The position numbers and the translations under genes are program-made. The notes beneath the pieces were generated by a model, which was not told the origin of the DNA, made no database searches, and saw only the letters and a program-made list of their open reading frames with translations. A DNA stretch of 64,000 bases from Flavobacterium dauae (GTDB lineage Bacteria > Bacteroidota > Bacteroidia > Flavobacteriales > Flavobacteriaceae), in assembly GCF_004151275.2 (NCBI RefSeq), contig NZ_CP130821.1, positions 1,116,001 to 1,180,000 on the forward strand, read 5' to 3'. Every line of letters begins with the position of its first letter. The stretch's first letter is position 1. Shown here piece after piece: positions 44,893 through 53,293 of the stretch.

Positions 44893-44925
44893 AAGAAAAA
44901 GTTACTTTTTTATTAGAAAATAGAC

Positions 44926-44986
44926 TTTACAAATGTAAACAAAAGTGTTTTTACAAATGTAAACTAAATTATTTTACATTTGTAAA
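44926..44986. promoter_or_regulatory. Three palindromic operators overlapping -7 boxes
   Basis: TTTACAAATGTAAA at 44926-44939 and 44950-44963, and its complement form TTTACATTTGTAAA at 44973-44986. Each is a 6-bp dyad around two bases. Centres are 24 and 23 bp apart, close to two helical turns. Each contains TACATTTG, a perfect -7 box: on the minus strand (toward the XRE gene) in the first two, on the plus strand in the third. A repressor bound there would cover the promoters directly. Confidence 0.85.
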
Positions 44987-45094
44987 TTAGATTACAAGTA
45001 TTTAAGTGAAAGTTTAAGTATTTTAATTTAAAATATTGATTATAAATAATTAAATGTTTAAAAAATAAATTTTGTTAAATAATAAAATTAACAT

Positions 45095-45114
45095 TTGTTT
45101 ACAAAAATAAACAA
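45095..45114. repeat. Further palindrome, possible degenerate operator
   Basis: TTGTTTA, CAAAAA, TAAACAA; contains GTTTAC and a related second half, similar to the three operators but with a wider centre. The rest of the 281-bp gap between the regulator and the M14 gene is AT-rich without other signals apart from the -7 box at 45148. Confidence 0.4.
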
Positions 45115-45147
45115 CCTTTTTTAAATGGTTTTATTAGAGATTGATAG

Positions 45148-45155
45148 TATATTTG
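45148..45155 (+). promoter_or_regulatory. -7 box of the M14 peptidase gene
   Basis: TATATTTG, 18 bases before the ATG at 45174. It lies inside the longer TTG-initiated frame, which argues for the ATG as the true start. Confidence 0.55.
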
Positions 45156-45173
45156 GAAAAAATTAAAATAAGC

Positions 45174-46262
45174 ATGCAATTTTTAAAACAGCACGAAATT
45201 AACGAGCGTTACATAACAAATTTTAGGTTAGAAAGTCTTTTAGAAAATCTTGACAAGGATATTTTTAAAGTATCGGTTGCAGGAAAAAGCGTGCAACAAA
45301 AAAACATTTACCGAGTAGATTTTGGAACCGGAAAATTTAAGGTTTTATTATGGTCACAAATGCACGGAAACGAAACCACAACAACCAAATCGGTTTTTAA
45401 TTTTCTTAAAAAATTAAATGCAAACAAAAATGCAGATTGGTTAAATTTTTTCTCGTTTACATTTCTGCCAATTTTAAATCCCGATGGTGCTGAAGCGTTC
45501 ACTCGTGTTAATGCAAATAATATCGATTTAAACAGAGATTCTGTCGATCTTTCGCAACCCGAATCACAATTGCTTCGTTCGGTTTTTAATGAAGTACAAC
45601 CAAATTTGGCATTGAATATGCACGATCAACGCAGTATATTTTCGGCAGGATCAGATCCAAATCCTGCAACATTGTCATTTTTGGCTCCTGCATTCAATGA
45701 AACTTGCGATATTAATGATGTACGAACGTTTGCTATGCAATTAATTGCCAATATGAACGATGTTCTAAAGAATTATGCACCATATAATATCGGCAGGTTC
45801 GATGATTCTTTCAATATAAACTGTATTGGTGATATGTTTACACACTTAAGTGTACCGACCATTTTGTTTGAAGCCGGTTTTGCATCAAACGATTATCAAC
45901 GCAAAAAAGCCGTAAAATTAGTTGATATCAGTTTAGAAACCTTGTTAAAGGGTATTATATCGAAAGAATATGAAAAATTTACTGTTGCTGATTATTTGAA
46001 AATCCCGGAAAACGAAAAGAATTTTGTTGATATTGTTATAGAAAATTACGCTACAACAAATCCTGATTTTTATAAATACAGCCAGTTGCCGATTGTTTTT
46101 AAAGAAAAAATAATAAACAAGCAGCTTATTTTAATTCCTGAGATTGATTTTGATTCTGCGTCACAATTTAAATTTGCACATTTGGTTTTAGATGCAAACA
46201 AGGTGATTATCAATAATCAAAAAGATGTAGAAAACCTATTAGAAAAGGTAGTTATTCTTTAG
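45174..46262 (+). CDS. M14 family zinc carboxypeptidase
   Basis: 362 residues from MQFLKQHEINERYIT. Zinc ligands His64 and Glu67 in QMHGNETTTT and His150 in LNMHDQRS, with NIDLNRDSVDLSQPES near 116 (substrate carboxylate Arg), and the general base Glu in PTILFEAGFAS near 239. All the metallocarboxypeptidase motifs are thus present. No signal peptide, so the enzyme is cytosolic. A C-terminal extension of about 100 residues is particular to this Bacteroidota group. Substrate unknown. The longer TTG start is rejected because of the promoter position. Confidence 0.9.
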   Translation: MQFLKQHEINERYITNFRLESLLENLDKDIFKVSVAGKSVQQKNIYRVDFGTGKFKVLLWSQMHGNETTTTKSVFNFLKKLNANKNADWLNFFSFTFLPILNPDGAEAFTRVNANNIDLNRDSVDLSQPESQLLRSVFNEVQPNLALNMHDQRSIFSAGSDPNPATLSFLAPAFNETCDINDVRTFAMQLIANMNDVLKNYAPYNIGRFDDSFNINCIGDMFTHLSVPTILFEAGFASNDYQRKKAVKLVDISLETLLKGIISKEYEKFTVADYLKIPENEKNFVDIVIENYATTNPDFYKYSQLPIVFKEKIINKQLILIPEIDFDSASQFKFAHLVLDANKVIINNQKDVENLLEKVVIL

Positions 46263-46344
46263 TTAATTAATAGATAGTTGTTAATGATTTGCTAAAAAGT
46301 AAAAAATAAATATGCTTTCCTATATTATTTTTAATAATTCATTG

Positions 46345-46352
46345 TATTTTTG
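46345..46352 (+). promoter_or_regulatory. -7 box of the Lrp/AsnC gene
   Basis: TATTTTTG, 40 bases before the ATG at 46393. Confidence 0.5.
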
Positions 46353-46392
46353 CACTTGTATTAAATAAAAGTAATTGATTAAAAATTGTTAT

Positions 46393-46872
46393 ATGAGTAA
46401 GTTTCGATTAGATGAAATAGACCACCAGATATTAGATATGCTAATTGACAATACCAGAGTGCCATTCACCGATATTGCAAAAAAGTTATTAATATCAGCC
46501 GGTACGGTACACGTTCGTGTTAAAAAAATGGAAGATGCAGGTATAATCCAAGGGTCTTCGTTAACACTTGATTATGAAAAATTAGGTTATTCATTTATTG
46601 CCTATATTGGAATTTTCTTGCACAATACATCACAAACAAAATTTGTTTTAGAACGTATCAACGAAATTCCATTTGTTACCGTTGCCCACGTAACAACTGG
46701 TAAGTTTAATGTATTCTGTAAAATTAGAGCAAGAGATACACGTCATGCCAAAGAAGTGATTTTTATGATTGACGATATTGAAGGGGTTTACAGAACAGAA
46801 TCTATGATTTCGTTAGAAGAAAGCATTAACGATAAAAAACGTTTAATGCACACTATTTTTAAAGACCTATAA
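46393..46872 (+). CDS. Lrp/AsnC family transcriptional regulator
   Basis: 159 residues from MSKFRLDEIDHQILDMLIDN; an in-frame TTG 18 bases upstream was not preferred. N-terminal winged helix (TRVPFTDIAKKLLISAGTVHVRVKKMEDAGII), then the RAM (regulation of amino acid metabolism) domain with AHVTTGKFNVFCKIRARD. Forms octamers that respond to amino acids. Monocistronic between its promoter and a hairpin. Regulated genes cannot be inferred from its position. Confidence 0.94.
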   Translation: MSKFRLDEIDHQILDMLIDNTRVPFTDIAKKLLISAGTVHVRVKKMEDAGIIQGSSLTLDYEKLGYSFIAYIGIFLHNTSQTKFVLERINEIPFVTVAHVTTGKFNVFCKIRARDTRHAKEVIFMIDDIEGVYRTESMISLEESINDKKRLMHTIFKDL

Positions 46873-46892
46873 TAAAAATATATTGTATTTTT

Positions 46893-46927
46893 GAACTGCT
46901 CATTCACAAAATGAGCAGTTTTTTTAT
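46893..46927 (+). terminator. Terminator that overlaps the next gene's start region
   Basis: AACTGCTCATT pairs with AATGAGCAGTT, followed by seven T ending at the ATG (46926). A -7-like TATTTTTG (46885-46892) lies just upstream. Confidence 0.8.
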
Positions 46928-47912
46928 GGATTCATTTACCCAAATTGTTTTAGGAGTAAGCGTTGCGCATGTTGCTTTAAATAAAAATGTTAGCACTAAA
47001 AAAATAGTTTTATTAGGTGCAATTGTTGCAACATTACCTGATTTAGATATTTATATTGCCAAGATTTTTAACGATCCGCTGACCGAAATTGAAATTCATC
47101 GGGGATTTTCGCATTCCATTATTTTCTTTATTTTATTCGGTTTTCTTTTAACGTTTTTAATAAAGAAATGGTTTATTGAAGTTTCTAAAAAACAGTTGTA
47201 CATAACCGTTTTCTTAATACTTTTAACACATTCGCTGCTAGATATTTTTACAACTTGGGGCACACAACTTTTGTGGCCTTTTTCAAAAAAGTTTACATTA
47301 AAATCTGTTTTTGTGATCGATTTGTTTTATACCGTTCCATTGTTGATGGGAGTAGTTTTTGGTTTAAAAAATAGACGAAAACTATTCACTTATGCCGGAT
47401 TGATTTTAAGTTCTCTATATTTAATTTGGGGATTGGTTGTTCAGCAGGTTGTAAAAAGTAGGGTAGAAGACCAGTTTTACACGCAATATGCTTCAAAAAA
47501 TATCAAAATAACCGTAAAACCTACTTTTTTAAACAGTTTTTTATGGAATGTAATTGTTCAAGATGTTGAAGGATTTTACATTTCAGATTATTCCATTTTC
47601 GATGCAAAAGAAAGGAATTTTCAATATTTTCCACATCAACATTATTTGATTGATAATATAAACGATACCAATATCAATCGTTTAAAAGAAATATCCGAAA
47701 ATCAATACATCATTACAAAAAATAAAAACGGATTGGTTTTTAATGATTTACGTTTTGGATTGTTAAAAAATAATAATGATGATGTACAGTTTGCTTTTTC
47801 GTATCAATTAATTCCGACAGAATATGGATACACAGTAAAGGAACTTCCAAAAGACAAACGTGACGGAATACAGCTTTTAAAAAACCTTTGGTATCGAATT
47901 TTTAATATATAA
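46926..47912 (+). CDS. YdjM-like integral membrane metal-dependent hydrolase (DUF457)
   Basis: 328 residues from MDSFTQIVLGVSVAHVAL, the conserved N-terminus of the family; an ATG 15 bases upstream lies in the terminator stem. Several membrane segments; histidines and aspartates that mark the family are in LPDLDIYIAK near 34, HRGFSHSIIF near 54, and THSLLDIFTTWGTQLLWPFS near 99. The C-terminal 130 residues are soluble. E. coli YdjM is LexA-regulated; no such site is seen. Function unknown. Confidence 0.88.
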   Translation: MDSFTQIVLGVSVAHVALNKNVSTKKIVLLGAIVATLPDLDIYIAKIFNDPLTEIEIHRGFSHSIIFFILFGFLLTFLIKKWFIEVSKKQLYITVFLILLTHSLLDIFTTWGTQLLWPFSKKFTLKSVFVIDLFYTVPLLMGVVFGLKNRRKLFTYAGLILSSLYLIWGLVVQQVVKSRVEDQFYTQYASKNIKITVKPTFLNSFLWNVIVQDVEGFYISDYSIFDAKERNFQYFPHQHYLIDNINDTNINRLKEISENQYIITKNKNGLVFNDLRFGLLKNNNDDVQFAFSYQLIPTEYGYTVKELPKDKRDGIQLLKNLWYRIFNI

Positions 47913-47941
47913 AGTATTACTTTTTGAAAGTTTAATCTGTG

Positions 47942-47949
47942 TAAATTTG
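47942..47949 (+). promoter_or_regulatory. -7 box of yaaA
   Basis: TAAATTTG, 49 bases before the yaaA ATG. Confidence 0.5.
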
Positions 47950-47998
47950 TGAAATCTGTTGTTAAAATCACGAAACTAGATAAAAATTAAAAGATAGA

Positions 47999-48763
47999 AT
48001 GAAAATAATTATATCGCCAGCAAAATCGTTAGATTTCGAAACTCAATTGCCTGTTACAACACATACAAAACCAGCTTTTATTAAACAAAGTAAAGAAATA
48101 CACAAGGTTTTAAAAACACTAAAACCTGCTGATTTAAGTAATTTAATGTCGATTTCTGATAATTTGGCAGATTTAAACTGGCAACGCAACAAAGCAAGAA
48201 AATATAAGTTGACTGAACTTAACGATACAGTTCGCCAAGCAGTTTTTGCATTTAACGGCGATGTTTACTTGGGTTTAAATGCTTATACGTTAAATGAAAA
48301 AGAAATTGAGTATCTGCAAAATAATTTAAACATACTTTCGGGCTTATACGGTTTATTGAAACCTTTAGACGCTATTGAACCATACCGATTAGAAATGGGC
48401 ATAAAACTCCCAATTGCCGATAAAAAAGATTTATACGATTTTTGGAGAGATACTGTTACAACCGCTTTAAACAAAGGCTATAAAAAAGGAGATGTACTGA
48501 TAAATTTAGCCAGCAATGAATATTTTGGAGCAGTTGATAAAAAAACACTCAAAGCAAAAATTATTACGCCCGAATTTAAAGATTACAAAGACGGAAAACT
48601 TAAAATGATTAGTTTTTTTGCCAAAAAAGCTCGCGGTTTAATGGTGCGTTATATGGCAGAAAACAATATCAGTAACGTAGAAGATATTAAACAGTTTAAT
48701 GTAGAAGGTTATGCTTTTGATGCGAATTTATCAACTGAAACAAAATGGGTTTTTACGAGGTAG
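47999..48763 (+). CDS. yaaA: Peroxide stress protein YaaA
   Basis: 254 residues of the UPF0246/YaaA family, which lowers free iron and binds DNA during peroxide stress in E. coli (where it is an OxyR target). Start MKIIISPAKSLDFETQLP, then AVFAFNGDVYLGLNA near 81, LSGLYGLLKPLDAIEPYRLEMG near 114 and INLASNEYF near 167 are family blocks. With oxyR and dps also present, the cell is well equipped against peroxide. Normal length. Confidence 0.95.
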   Translation: MKIIISPAKSLDFETQLPVTTHTKPAFIKQSKEIHKVLKTLKPADLSNLMSISDNLADLNWQRNKARKYKLTELNDTVRQAVFAFNGDVYLGLNAYTLNEKEIEYLQNNLNILSGLYGLLKPLDAIEPYRLEMGIKLPIADKKDLYDFWRDTVTTALNKGYKKGDVLINLASNEYFGAVDKKTLKAKIITPEFKDYKDGKLKMISFFAKKARGLMVRYMAENNISNVEDIKQFNVEGYAFDANLSTETKWVFTR

Positions 48764-48809
48764 AAATATTATGGGTTTTTAAAGGAGAATTACAAGATAC
48801 CAAAAACAG

Positions 48810-50067
48810 ATGAAAACAAAAATATCGGAATTATCAGAAGAAATACTTCAAAAATTATTGGAGTATAAAGAAAAAAATCCAGATTTTACATTTTCTCTCA
48901 GAGAAAGAGATAGCGTATTATCGCAAGAAAAAAGATTAGAAAATGGATTTTGGTTTCAAGGTTCTGACTATATTTATGTTCCATTATTTAGTAAAGGGGA
49001 TAATGATAGAAAAATTAAATCAATTGGTTTTGTTATAACTTTTACAGAAAACAATGTTATCAATAATAATTATATAGAAGTATCTTTTAAAGGTAAAAAC
49101 TTTGATAATGAAGAAGTTGATTTTCATAAAGAGGTAGCAGATACATTTGGTATAGAATTAAATCAGGATAATTTTGGATATTATAATTTTGAAGATAAAG
49201 AGAATTATTTAAAGAATCTTGAGTTTTATATTGGTGATTTTCGAAATCAAGTTATCAAGTTGCTTGAAAAATATAATCTAAAAGGAAAGTATATTGTTCC
49301 TGAAAAAAAGTTGCAGAAAAGATTAGAGAAAATAGAAGAAATCAAACGAATGAGACTTTCTTTAAATGAAAAAGATAATTTAGAAATAAATCAATATCAA
49401 ATGAAACATCCTCTTAATCAAATTCTTTTCGGAGCACCGGGAACAGGGAAAACATATACATTGAGAAACGAATATTTTCCACAGTACACAATTTCTGAAA
49501 AAAGTATAAGTCCAGAATCTTATTTTGAAGAAATTGTGAGTGGATTGACTTGGTGGCAAGCCATTGCTTTGGCTCTTTTAGAAATGGGAACAAGCAAAGT
49601 CAATGATATTTTAGAAAACCGTTGGGTTTCTAAAAAAGCCGTTTTATCTGAATCAAAAAATGTTCGGGCAACGATTTGGGGAAATTTACAATTTCATACT
49701 GTAATTGAATCAAAAACGGTCAATTACACCCAAAGACAAACGCCTTATATTTTTGACAAAACAAAAGATAAAAAATGGGAATTGTTTGAAAATGAATTAA
49801 AAGAACAAGCACCCGAAATTTACGATATTCTCGATTCTGTCAATAATTTCAAGCCGAATCCTAATAAAGAAATCAAGCACTACGTATTTACAACTTTCCA
49901 TCAATCTTTTTCTTACGAAGATTTTATTGAAGGAATAAAACCCGTTATGGAAGAAGGTAAAGAAACTATTTCTTACCAAATTGAAAACGGAATATTTAAG
50001 GATTTGTGTTTAAAAGCACAAAACGACACAGAAAATCGTTACGCAATTTTTATTGATGAAATCAATC
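48810..50067 (+). pseudogene. mcrB, truncated by an IS3 element
   Basis: The first 420 residues of a McrB-type AAA+ GTPase. An N-terminal DNA-recognition-like domain (1 to about 160), coiled coil (160-190), Walker A GAPGTGKTYT at 208-217 and Walker B FIDEINL at the break. Everything after (the sensor region with the MNxADR-type motif) is missing. The reading frame ends in a TAG made by the first bases of the IS (50070-50072). McrB with McrC cuts methylated DNA; this copy cannot work. Companion fragment: 51335-51637. Confidence 0.92.
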
Positions 50068-50093
50068 TGTAGGCTTCCCCTTTTTAGTACAGG
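50068..50093. repeat. Left terminal inverted repeat of the IS
   Basis: TGTAGGCTTCCCC, six A/T bases, GTACAGG. Pairs with the right end at 11 of the first 13 positions and through GTACAG. Confidence 0.85.
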
Positions 50094-50123
50094 TTATAAT
50101 TATACAATATAATACATAGTTTA

Positions 50124-50963
50124 TCACAGTTGAAGGACTGCGTGAGGCGAAGGCGTAGCCGTAGCGGAACGCAGTCCTTCAACTGTTTTTTCTTTCTTTA
50201 TTTTATAGTTCACCGGGCTAATTCCTCCTAAGGCATCGTGTGGTCTGTGGTAATTATAATCTTCTATCCATTGGTCGCTTATTTCTCTGACTTGGTCAAT
50301 GCTATCGAACAAATATGCATCGAGTACGTTTTCACGATAACTTTTATTAAAACGTTCTATTAAAGCGTTTTGTGTTGGTTTACCTGGTTGGGTGTATTTA
50401 AATTCAATTTCCATAACCTGGCTCCAATCCTGTGCTAATTTAGCAATAAATTCAGGTCCATTATCCATTCGTATTCGTTTTGGCTTTCCGTGTTTATTTA
50501 CAAGGTGTTTTAAAACCCAAATAACTCTGCTGCTTTTAAGTGAATAATCGGTTTCTATAAATAATACTTCTCTATTAAAATCATCAATAACATTAAAGCT
50601 TCTGAACTTTCTTCCGTTGGTTAAACTATCGCTCATAAAATCAATACTCCAAGTATGGGTAAAACTTTCAGGAATTTCAATAGTTTCTTTAACTCGCTGC
50701 GGTAAGTGTTTTTTAGTCTTTCTACGATGAGGAAGACCAATCTGTTTATAAACCCTATGCAATCGCTTATGATTTACTTTGTCTCCATCATTACGAAGGC
50801 GATAATAACATTTCCAAAAACCTTCTCTTGGATGGTCTTGAGCAAATTTCTCTAATCGCTGGATTAAATCAGAATCATTTTTGATGGATTGATACTCCAA
50901 GCTACTTCGACTAGTCTGTAAAATACGGCAAGCCTTGCTTTTGCCTTTTGGATATTTGGTCAA
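50124..50963 (-). CDS. IS3 transposase OrfB (DDE domain)
   Basis: 279 residues from a TTG at 50963; there is no ATG start, and the frame is open upstream to the orfA slip site, so the product is probably made as an OrfAB fusion. HTH_21 region (DHPREGFWKCYYRLR), then the integrase core with Asp108 in SIDFMSDSL, Asp167 in RMDNGPEF, and Glu203 in LIERFNKSYREN: the DDE triad with Arg seven residues after Glu. The end encodes GLRSATATPSPHAVLQL through a 17-bp palindrome. Confidence 0.93.
   Translation of the reverse strand: MTKYPKGKSKACRILQTSRSSLEYQSIKNDSDLIQRLEKFAQDHPREGFWKCYYRLRNDGDKVNHKRLHRVYKQIGLPHRRKTKKHLPQRVKETIEIPESFTHTWSIDFMSDSLTNGRKFRSFNVIDDFNREVLFIETDYSLKSSRVIWVLKHLVNKHGKPKRIRMDNGPEFIAKLAQDWSQVMEIEFKYTQPGKPTQNALIERFNKSYRENVLDAYLFDSIDQVREISDQWIEDYNYHRPHDALGGISPVNYKIKKEKTVEGLRSATATPSPHAVLQL
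50127..50185. repeat. 17-bp inverted repeat with GC-rich loop at the end of orfB
   Basis: CAGTTGAAGGACTGCGT at 50127-50143 and its exact complement at 50169-50185, separated by 25 bases rich in GGC and GTAGC. Much richer in G+C than anything nearby. It begins one base past the orfB stop, and the coding tail of OrfB is written in it. Confidence 0.88.
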
Positions 50964-50998
50964 AATATCTTTTATGATAGCTCTTTTATGGCAAGGCT

Positions 50999-51265
50999 TT
51001 AAAGCTTTTTTTCAATGATGTACTTAGCCATATCTAATTCTAAAGCCAAATCAGCATACATCCGTTTGAGTTTGGCGTTTTCTTCTTCAAGAGCTTTTAT
51101 TTTCTTTAATTCACTTGCTTCCATGCCGCCGTAGCGTTGACGCCACTTATAAAACGTAGCTTTGCTAACTCCATGTTCTCTAACAATTGTATTAATATCT
51201 TTTCCAGATTCAAATTCTTGAAGGATCTTCGAGATTTGAGTGGGACTAAATTTACTACTCTTCAT
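50999..51265 (-). CDS. IS3 OrfA (helix-turn-helix protein)
   Basis: 88 residues. Transposase_8-type HTH ([20 protein letters not shown], then [17 protein letters not shown]) followed by a leucine-zipper-like helix (residues 52-85). Binds IS ends; fused with OrfB after a -1 frameshift to form active transposase. Its C-terminus IIEKKL is encoded by the slippery sequence itself. Confidence 0.93.
   Translation of the reverse strand: MKSSKFSPTQISKILQEFESGKDINTIVREHGVSKATFYKWRQRYGGMEASELKKIKALEEENAKLKRMYADLALELDMAKYIIEKKL
51005..51011 (-). other. Slippery heptamer A_AAA_AAG for -1 frameshift
   Basis: In orfA codons GAA AAA AAG CTT TAA, the heptamer A AAA AAG is in the right phase. The stop of orfA is two codons later, and the orfB frame is open through this site. 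GCTTTAAAGC just after it is a small palindrome. Confidence 0.8.
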
Positions 51266-51307
51266 AATTACAGTTTAGTTTAAAATTAATAATTTTTCTC
51301 GTTTTAA

Positions 51308-51334
51308 ACTGTACTTTTTTTGGGGGAGCTTACA
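51308..51334. repeat. Right terminal inverted repeat of the IS
   Basis: Complement reads TGTAAGCTCCCCC, seven A, GTACAGT. Its outer end joins the mcrC fragment without a duplicated target. Confidence 0.85.
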
Positions 51335-51637
51335 ACAATTGTTCTAAAAATTAATAGTGAAACATTTGTCATTGATACCAAGTGGAAAATCATTGAAGCT
51401 AATAATCCGTCAGACAATGATTTAAAGCAAATGTTTGTTTATAATCTGCATTGGCAAGCCGAAAAAACATTATTGCTTTATCCTAAAACCAATCAAATGG
51501 ATAGTGAATTTGGGACATTTCATTATAATAATTTAGGCAAGAAATGTAAACTCGGATTTGTGGACATAACTAACGAACAAACAATAAAGAATAGTCAAGT
51601 TTTAGCAAACGAAATCTTTGCTAAAATGTATTATTAA
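51335..51637 (+). pseudogene. mcrC, C-terminal fragment
   Basis: About 100 residues beginning right at the IS end, with no own start. TFVIDTKWKIIEA has the Asp-x-Lys of the McrC PD-(D/E)XK nuclease, and NDLKQMFVYNLHWQAEKTLLLYP is the McrC C-terminal block. The first two thirds or more of McrC (normally about 350-450 residues) and the end of McrB are gone. So the fragment is inactive, although it could be read from a TTG within the IS end. Confidence 0.88.
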
Positions 51638-51708
51638 GTTATAATTCATCAAAACATTTTGTTTTATAGATTAGTTTTTAGAATTTTGGCGTTTTAATAA
51701 AAAAGACC

Positions 51709-53202
51709 ATGTTAGCAACACATTATATTAGCAACAGTACGTTGAGTTTAGAAGAGCTAAACACTATTATCGAAGAAAATCATACCTTGGCATTATCAGA
51801 AGAAGCCATTGCAAATATTAATAAATGCCGTGAATATTTAGATCATAAAATGCAAACCGAAACCAATCCTATTTATGGAATTAATACCGGTTTTGGATCG
51901 TTATACAGCGTTAAAATTTCTACAGAAGATTTAACAACATTACAAGAAAATCTAATGAAATCGCACGCTTGTGGTACGGGCGACGAAGTTCCGCACGGTA
52001 TTGTAAAAATTATGTTGCTGTTAAAGATAAAGTCATTGTGTTACGGCAATTCTGGTGTGCAATTGGTTACGGTTGAACGATTAATTGATTTTTACAACCA
52101 CAATATTTTACCGGTTGTTTATACACAAGGTTCGTTAGGTGCATCGGGCGATTTATCTCCGTTGGCACATTTATGTTTGCCTTTAATTGGTGAAGGCGAA
52201 GTTTTTATGAACGGAAACCGCATCACTGCAAAACAAATGTTAGCCGAAAAAGGTTGGGAAATCATTACATTGAAGTCTAAAGAAGGTTTGGCGTTGTTAA
52301 ACGGCACGCAGTTTATGAGTTCGTACGGAGCTTATATTTTACTTAAAACTGCAAAATTATCACAATTGGCAGATGTTATCGGAGCTGTTTCTTTAGAAGG
52401 TTTCGATGGTAGAATTGATCCGTTTAATAATTTAATACATATTGTTCGTCCGCACAAAGGTCAGGTTAATACAGCTGTTTATATTTTTGAAATTTTAGAA
52501 GGATCAGAATTAATCAAACAACCTAAAAAACACGTGCAGGATCCGTATTCGTTCCGTTGTATTCCGCAGGTTCACGGAGCTTCTAAAGATGCCATTGAAT
52601 ATGTAGAAAAGGTTTTTAAAACCGAAATTAATTCGGTTACCGATAATCCGAACATTTTTGTTGATGAAGATTTAATTGTTTCGGGCGGAAATTTCCACGG
52701 ACAACCATTGGCATTGGCTTTAGATTTCTTGGGAATTGCCTTGGCAGAATTAGGAAGCATTTCAGAACGCAGAACCTATCAATTAATATCAGGCTTGCGT
52801 AATTTACCTCCGTTTTTGGTAAATAATCCAGGATTAAATTCAGGTTTTATGATTCCACAATACACCGCAGCAAGTATCGTTAGCCAGAACAAACAATTGG
52901 CAACTCCGGCAAGTATCGATAGTATCGTATCAAGCAACGGACAAGAAGATCACGTAAGTATGGGGGCAAATGCGGCTACAAAAACACTGAAAATCGTTGA
53001 TAATTTAGAACGAATTCTAGCTATTGAGCTGTTTAACGCAGCGCAAGCTTTAGAATTCCGCCGACCAGGAAAATCGAGCGACTTCATTGAAAAATTTGTA
53101 AGCGATTACAGAAAAGTTGTTCCAACCGTAGCAGAAGACCGTATTTTACATTACGATATTCAAAACAGTATTCAGTTTCTAAGCAATTACAAATTCAATT
53201 AA
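51709..53202 (+). CDS. hutH: Histidine ammonia-lyase
   Basis: 497 residues. Converts histidine to urocanate and ammonia using the MIO group formed from Ala-Ser-Gly, seen in GSLGASGDLSPLAHL near 142. Other blocks: NPIYGINTGFGSLYSV near 57, LLNGTQFMSSYGAY near 196, and QEDHVSMGANAATKT near 411. Other hut genes are not adjacent. The terminator hairpin follows 10 bases after the stop. An aromatic ammonia-lyase with other specificity is possible but less likely. Confidence 0.94.
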   Translation: MLATHYISNSTLSLEELNTIIEENHTLALSEEAIANINKCREYLDHKMQTETNPIYGINTGFGSLYSVKISTEDLTTLQENLMKSHACGTGDEVPHGIVKIMLLLKIKSLCYGNSGVQLVTVERLIDFYNHNILPVVYTQGSLGASGDLSPLAHLCLPLIGEGEVFMNGNRITAKQMLAEKGWEIITLKSKEGLALLNGTQFMSSYGAYILLKTAKLSQLADVIGAVSLEGFDGRIDPFNNLIHIVRPHKGQVNTAVYIFEILEGSELIKQPKKHVQDPYSFRCIPQVHGASKDAIEYVEKVFKTEINSVTDNPNIFVDEDLIVSGGNFHGQPLALALDFLGIALAELGSISERRTYQLISGLRNLPPFLVNNPGLNSGFMIPQYTAASIVSQNKQLATPASIDSIVSSNGQEDHVSMGANAATKTLKIVDNLERILAIELFNAAQALEFRRPGKSSDFIEKFVSDYRKVVPTVAEDRILHYDIQNSIQFLSNYKFN

Positions 53203-53208
53203 TTATAC

Positions 53209-53246
53209 CAAATGCACTTTTAGTTATATAAAAGTGCATTTTACTT
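53209..53246 (+). terminator. hutH terminator
   Basis: AAATGCACTTTTA pairs with TAAAAGTGCATTT around a short loop, followed by TACTTTT. Confidence 0.8.
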
Positions 53247-53259
53247 TTACGAAAATCGT

Positions 53260-53267
53260 TATATTTG
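53260..53267 (+). promoter_or_regulatory. -7 box of the HD-domain gene
   Basis: TATATTTG, 27 bases before the TTG start at 53294. Confidence 0.5.
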
Positions 53268-53293
53268 CGAGATATTTTTATTAAGAAATCGTT

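Larger units (their letters stand above)
50068..51334 (-). mobile_element. IS3-family insertion sequence, 1267 bp
   Basis: Two ORFs (orfA 50999-51265, orfB 50124-50963) flanked by imperfect inverted repeats. Left end TGTAGGCTTCCCCTTTTTAG, right end (complement) TGTAAGCTCCCCCAAAAAAA, both followed by GTACAG. DDE transposase of the IS150-like group. The bases outside are ATC on the left and ACA on the right, so no target duplication. The element lies opposite to mcrBC in direction. Confidence 0.93.

Noticed and set aside
50065..51337. Target-site duplication of the IS3 element
   Set aside because: Bases next to the ends are ATC and ACA; no 3-5 bp repeat is found.
48810..51637. McrBC as a working defence system
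   Set aside because: Both genes are truncated at the IS junctions and the middle is gone.
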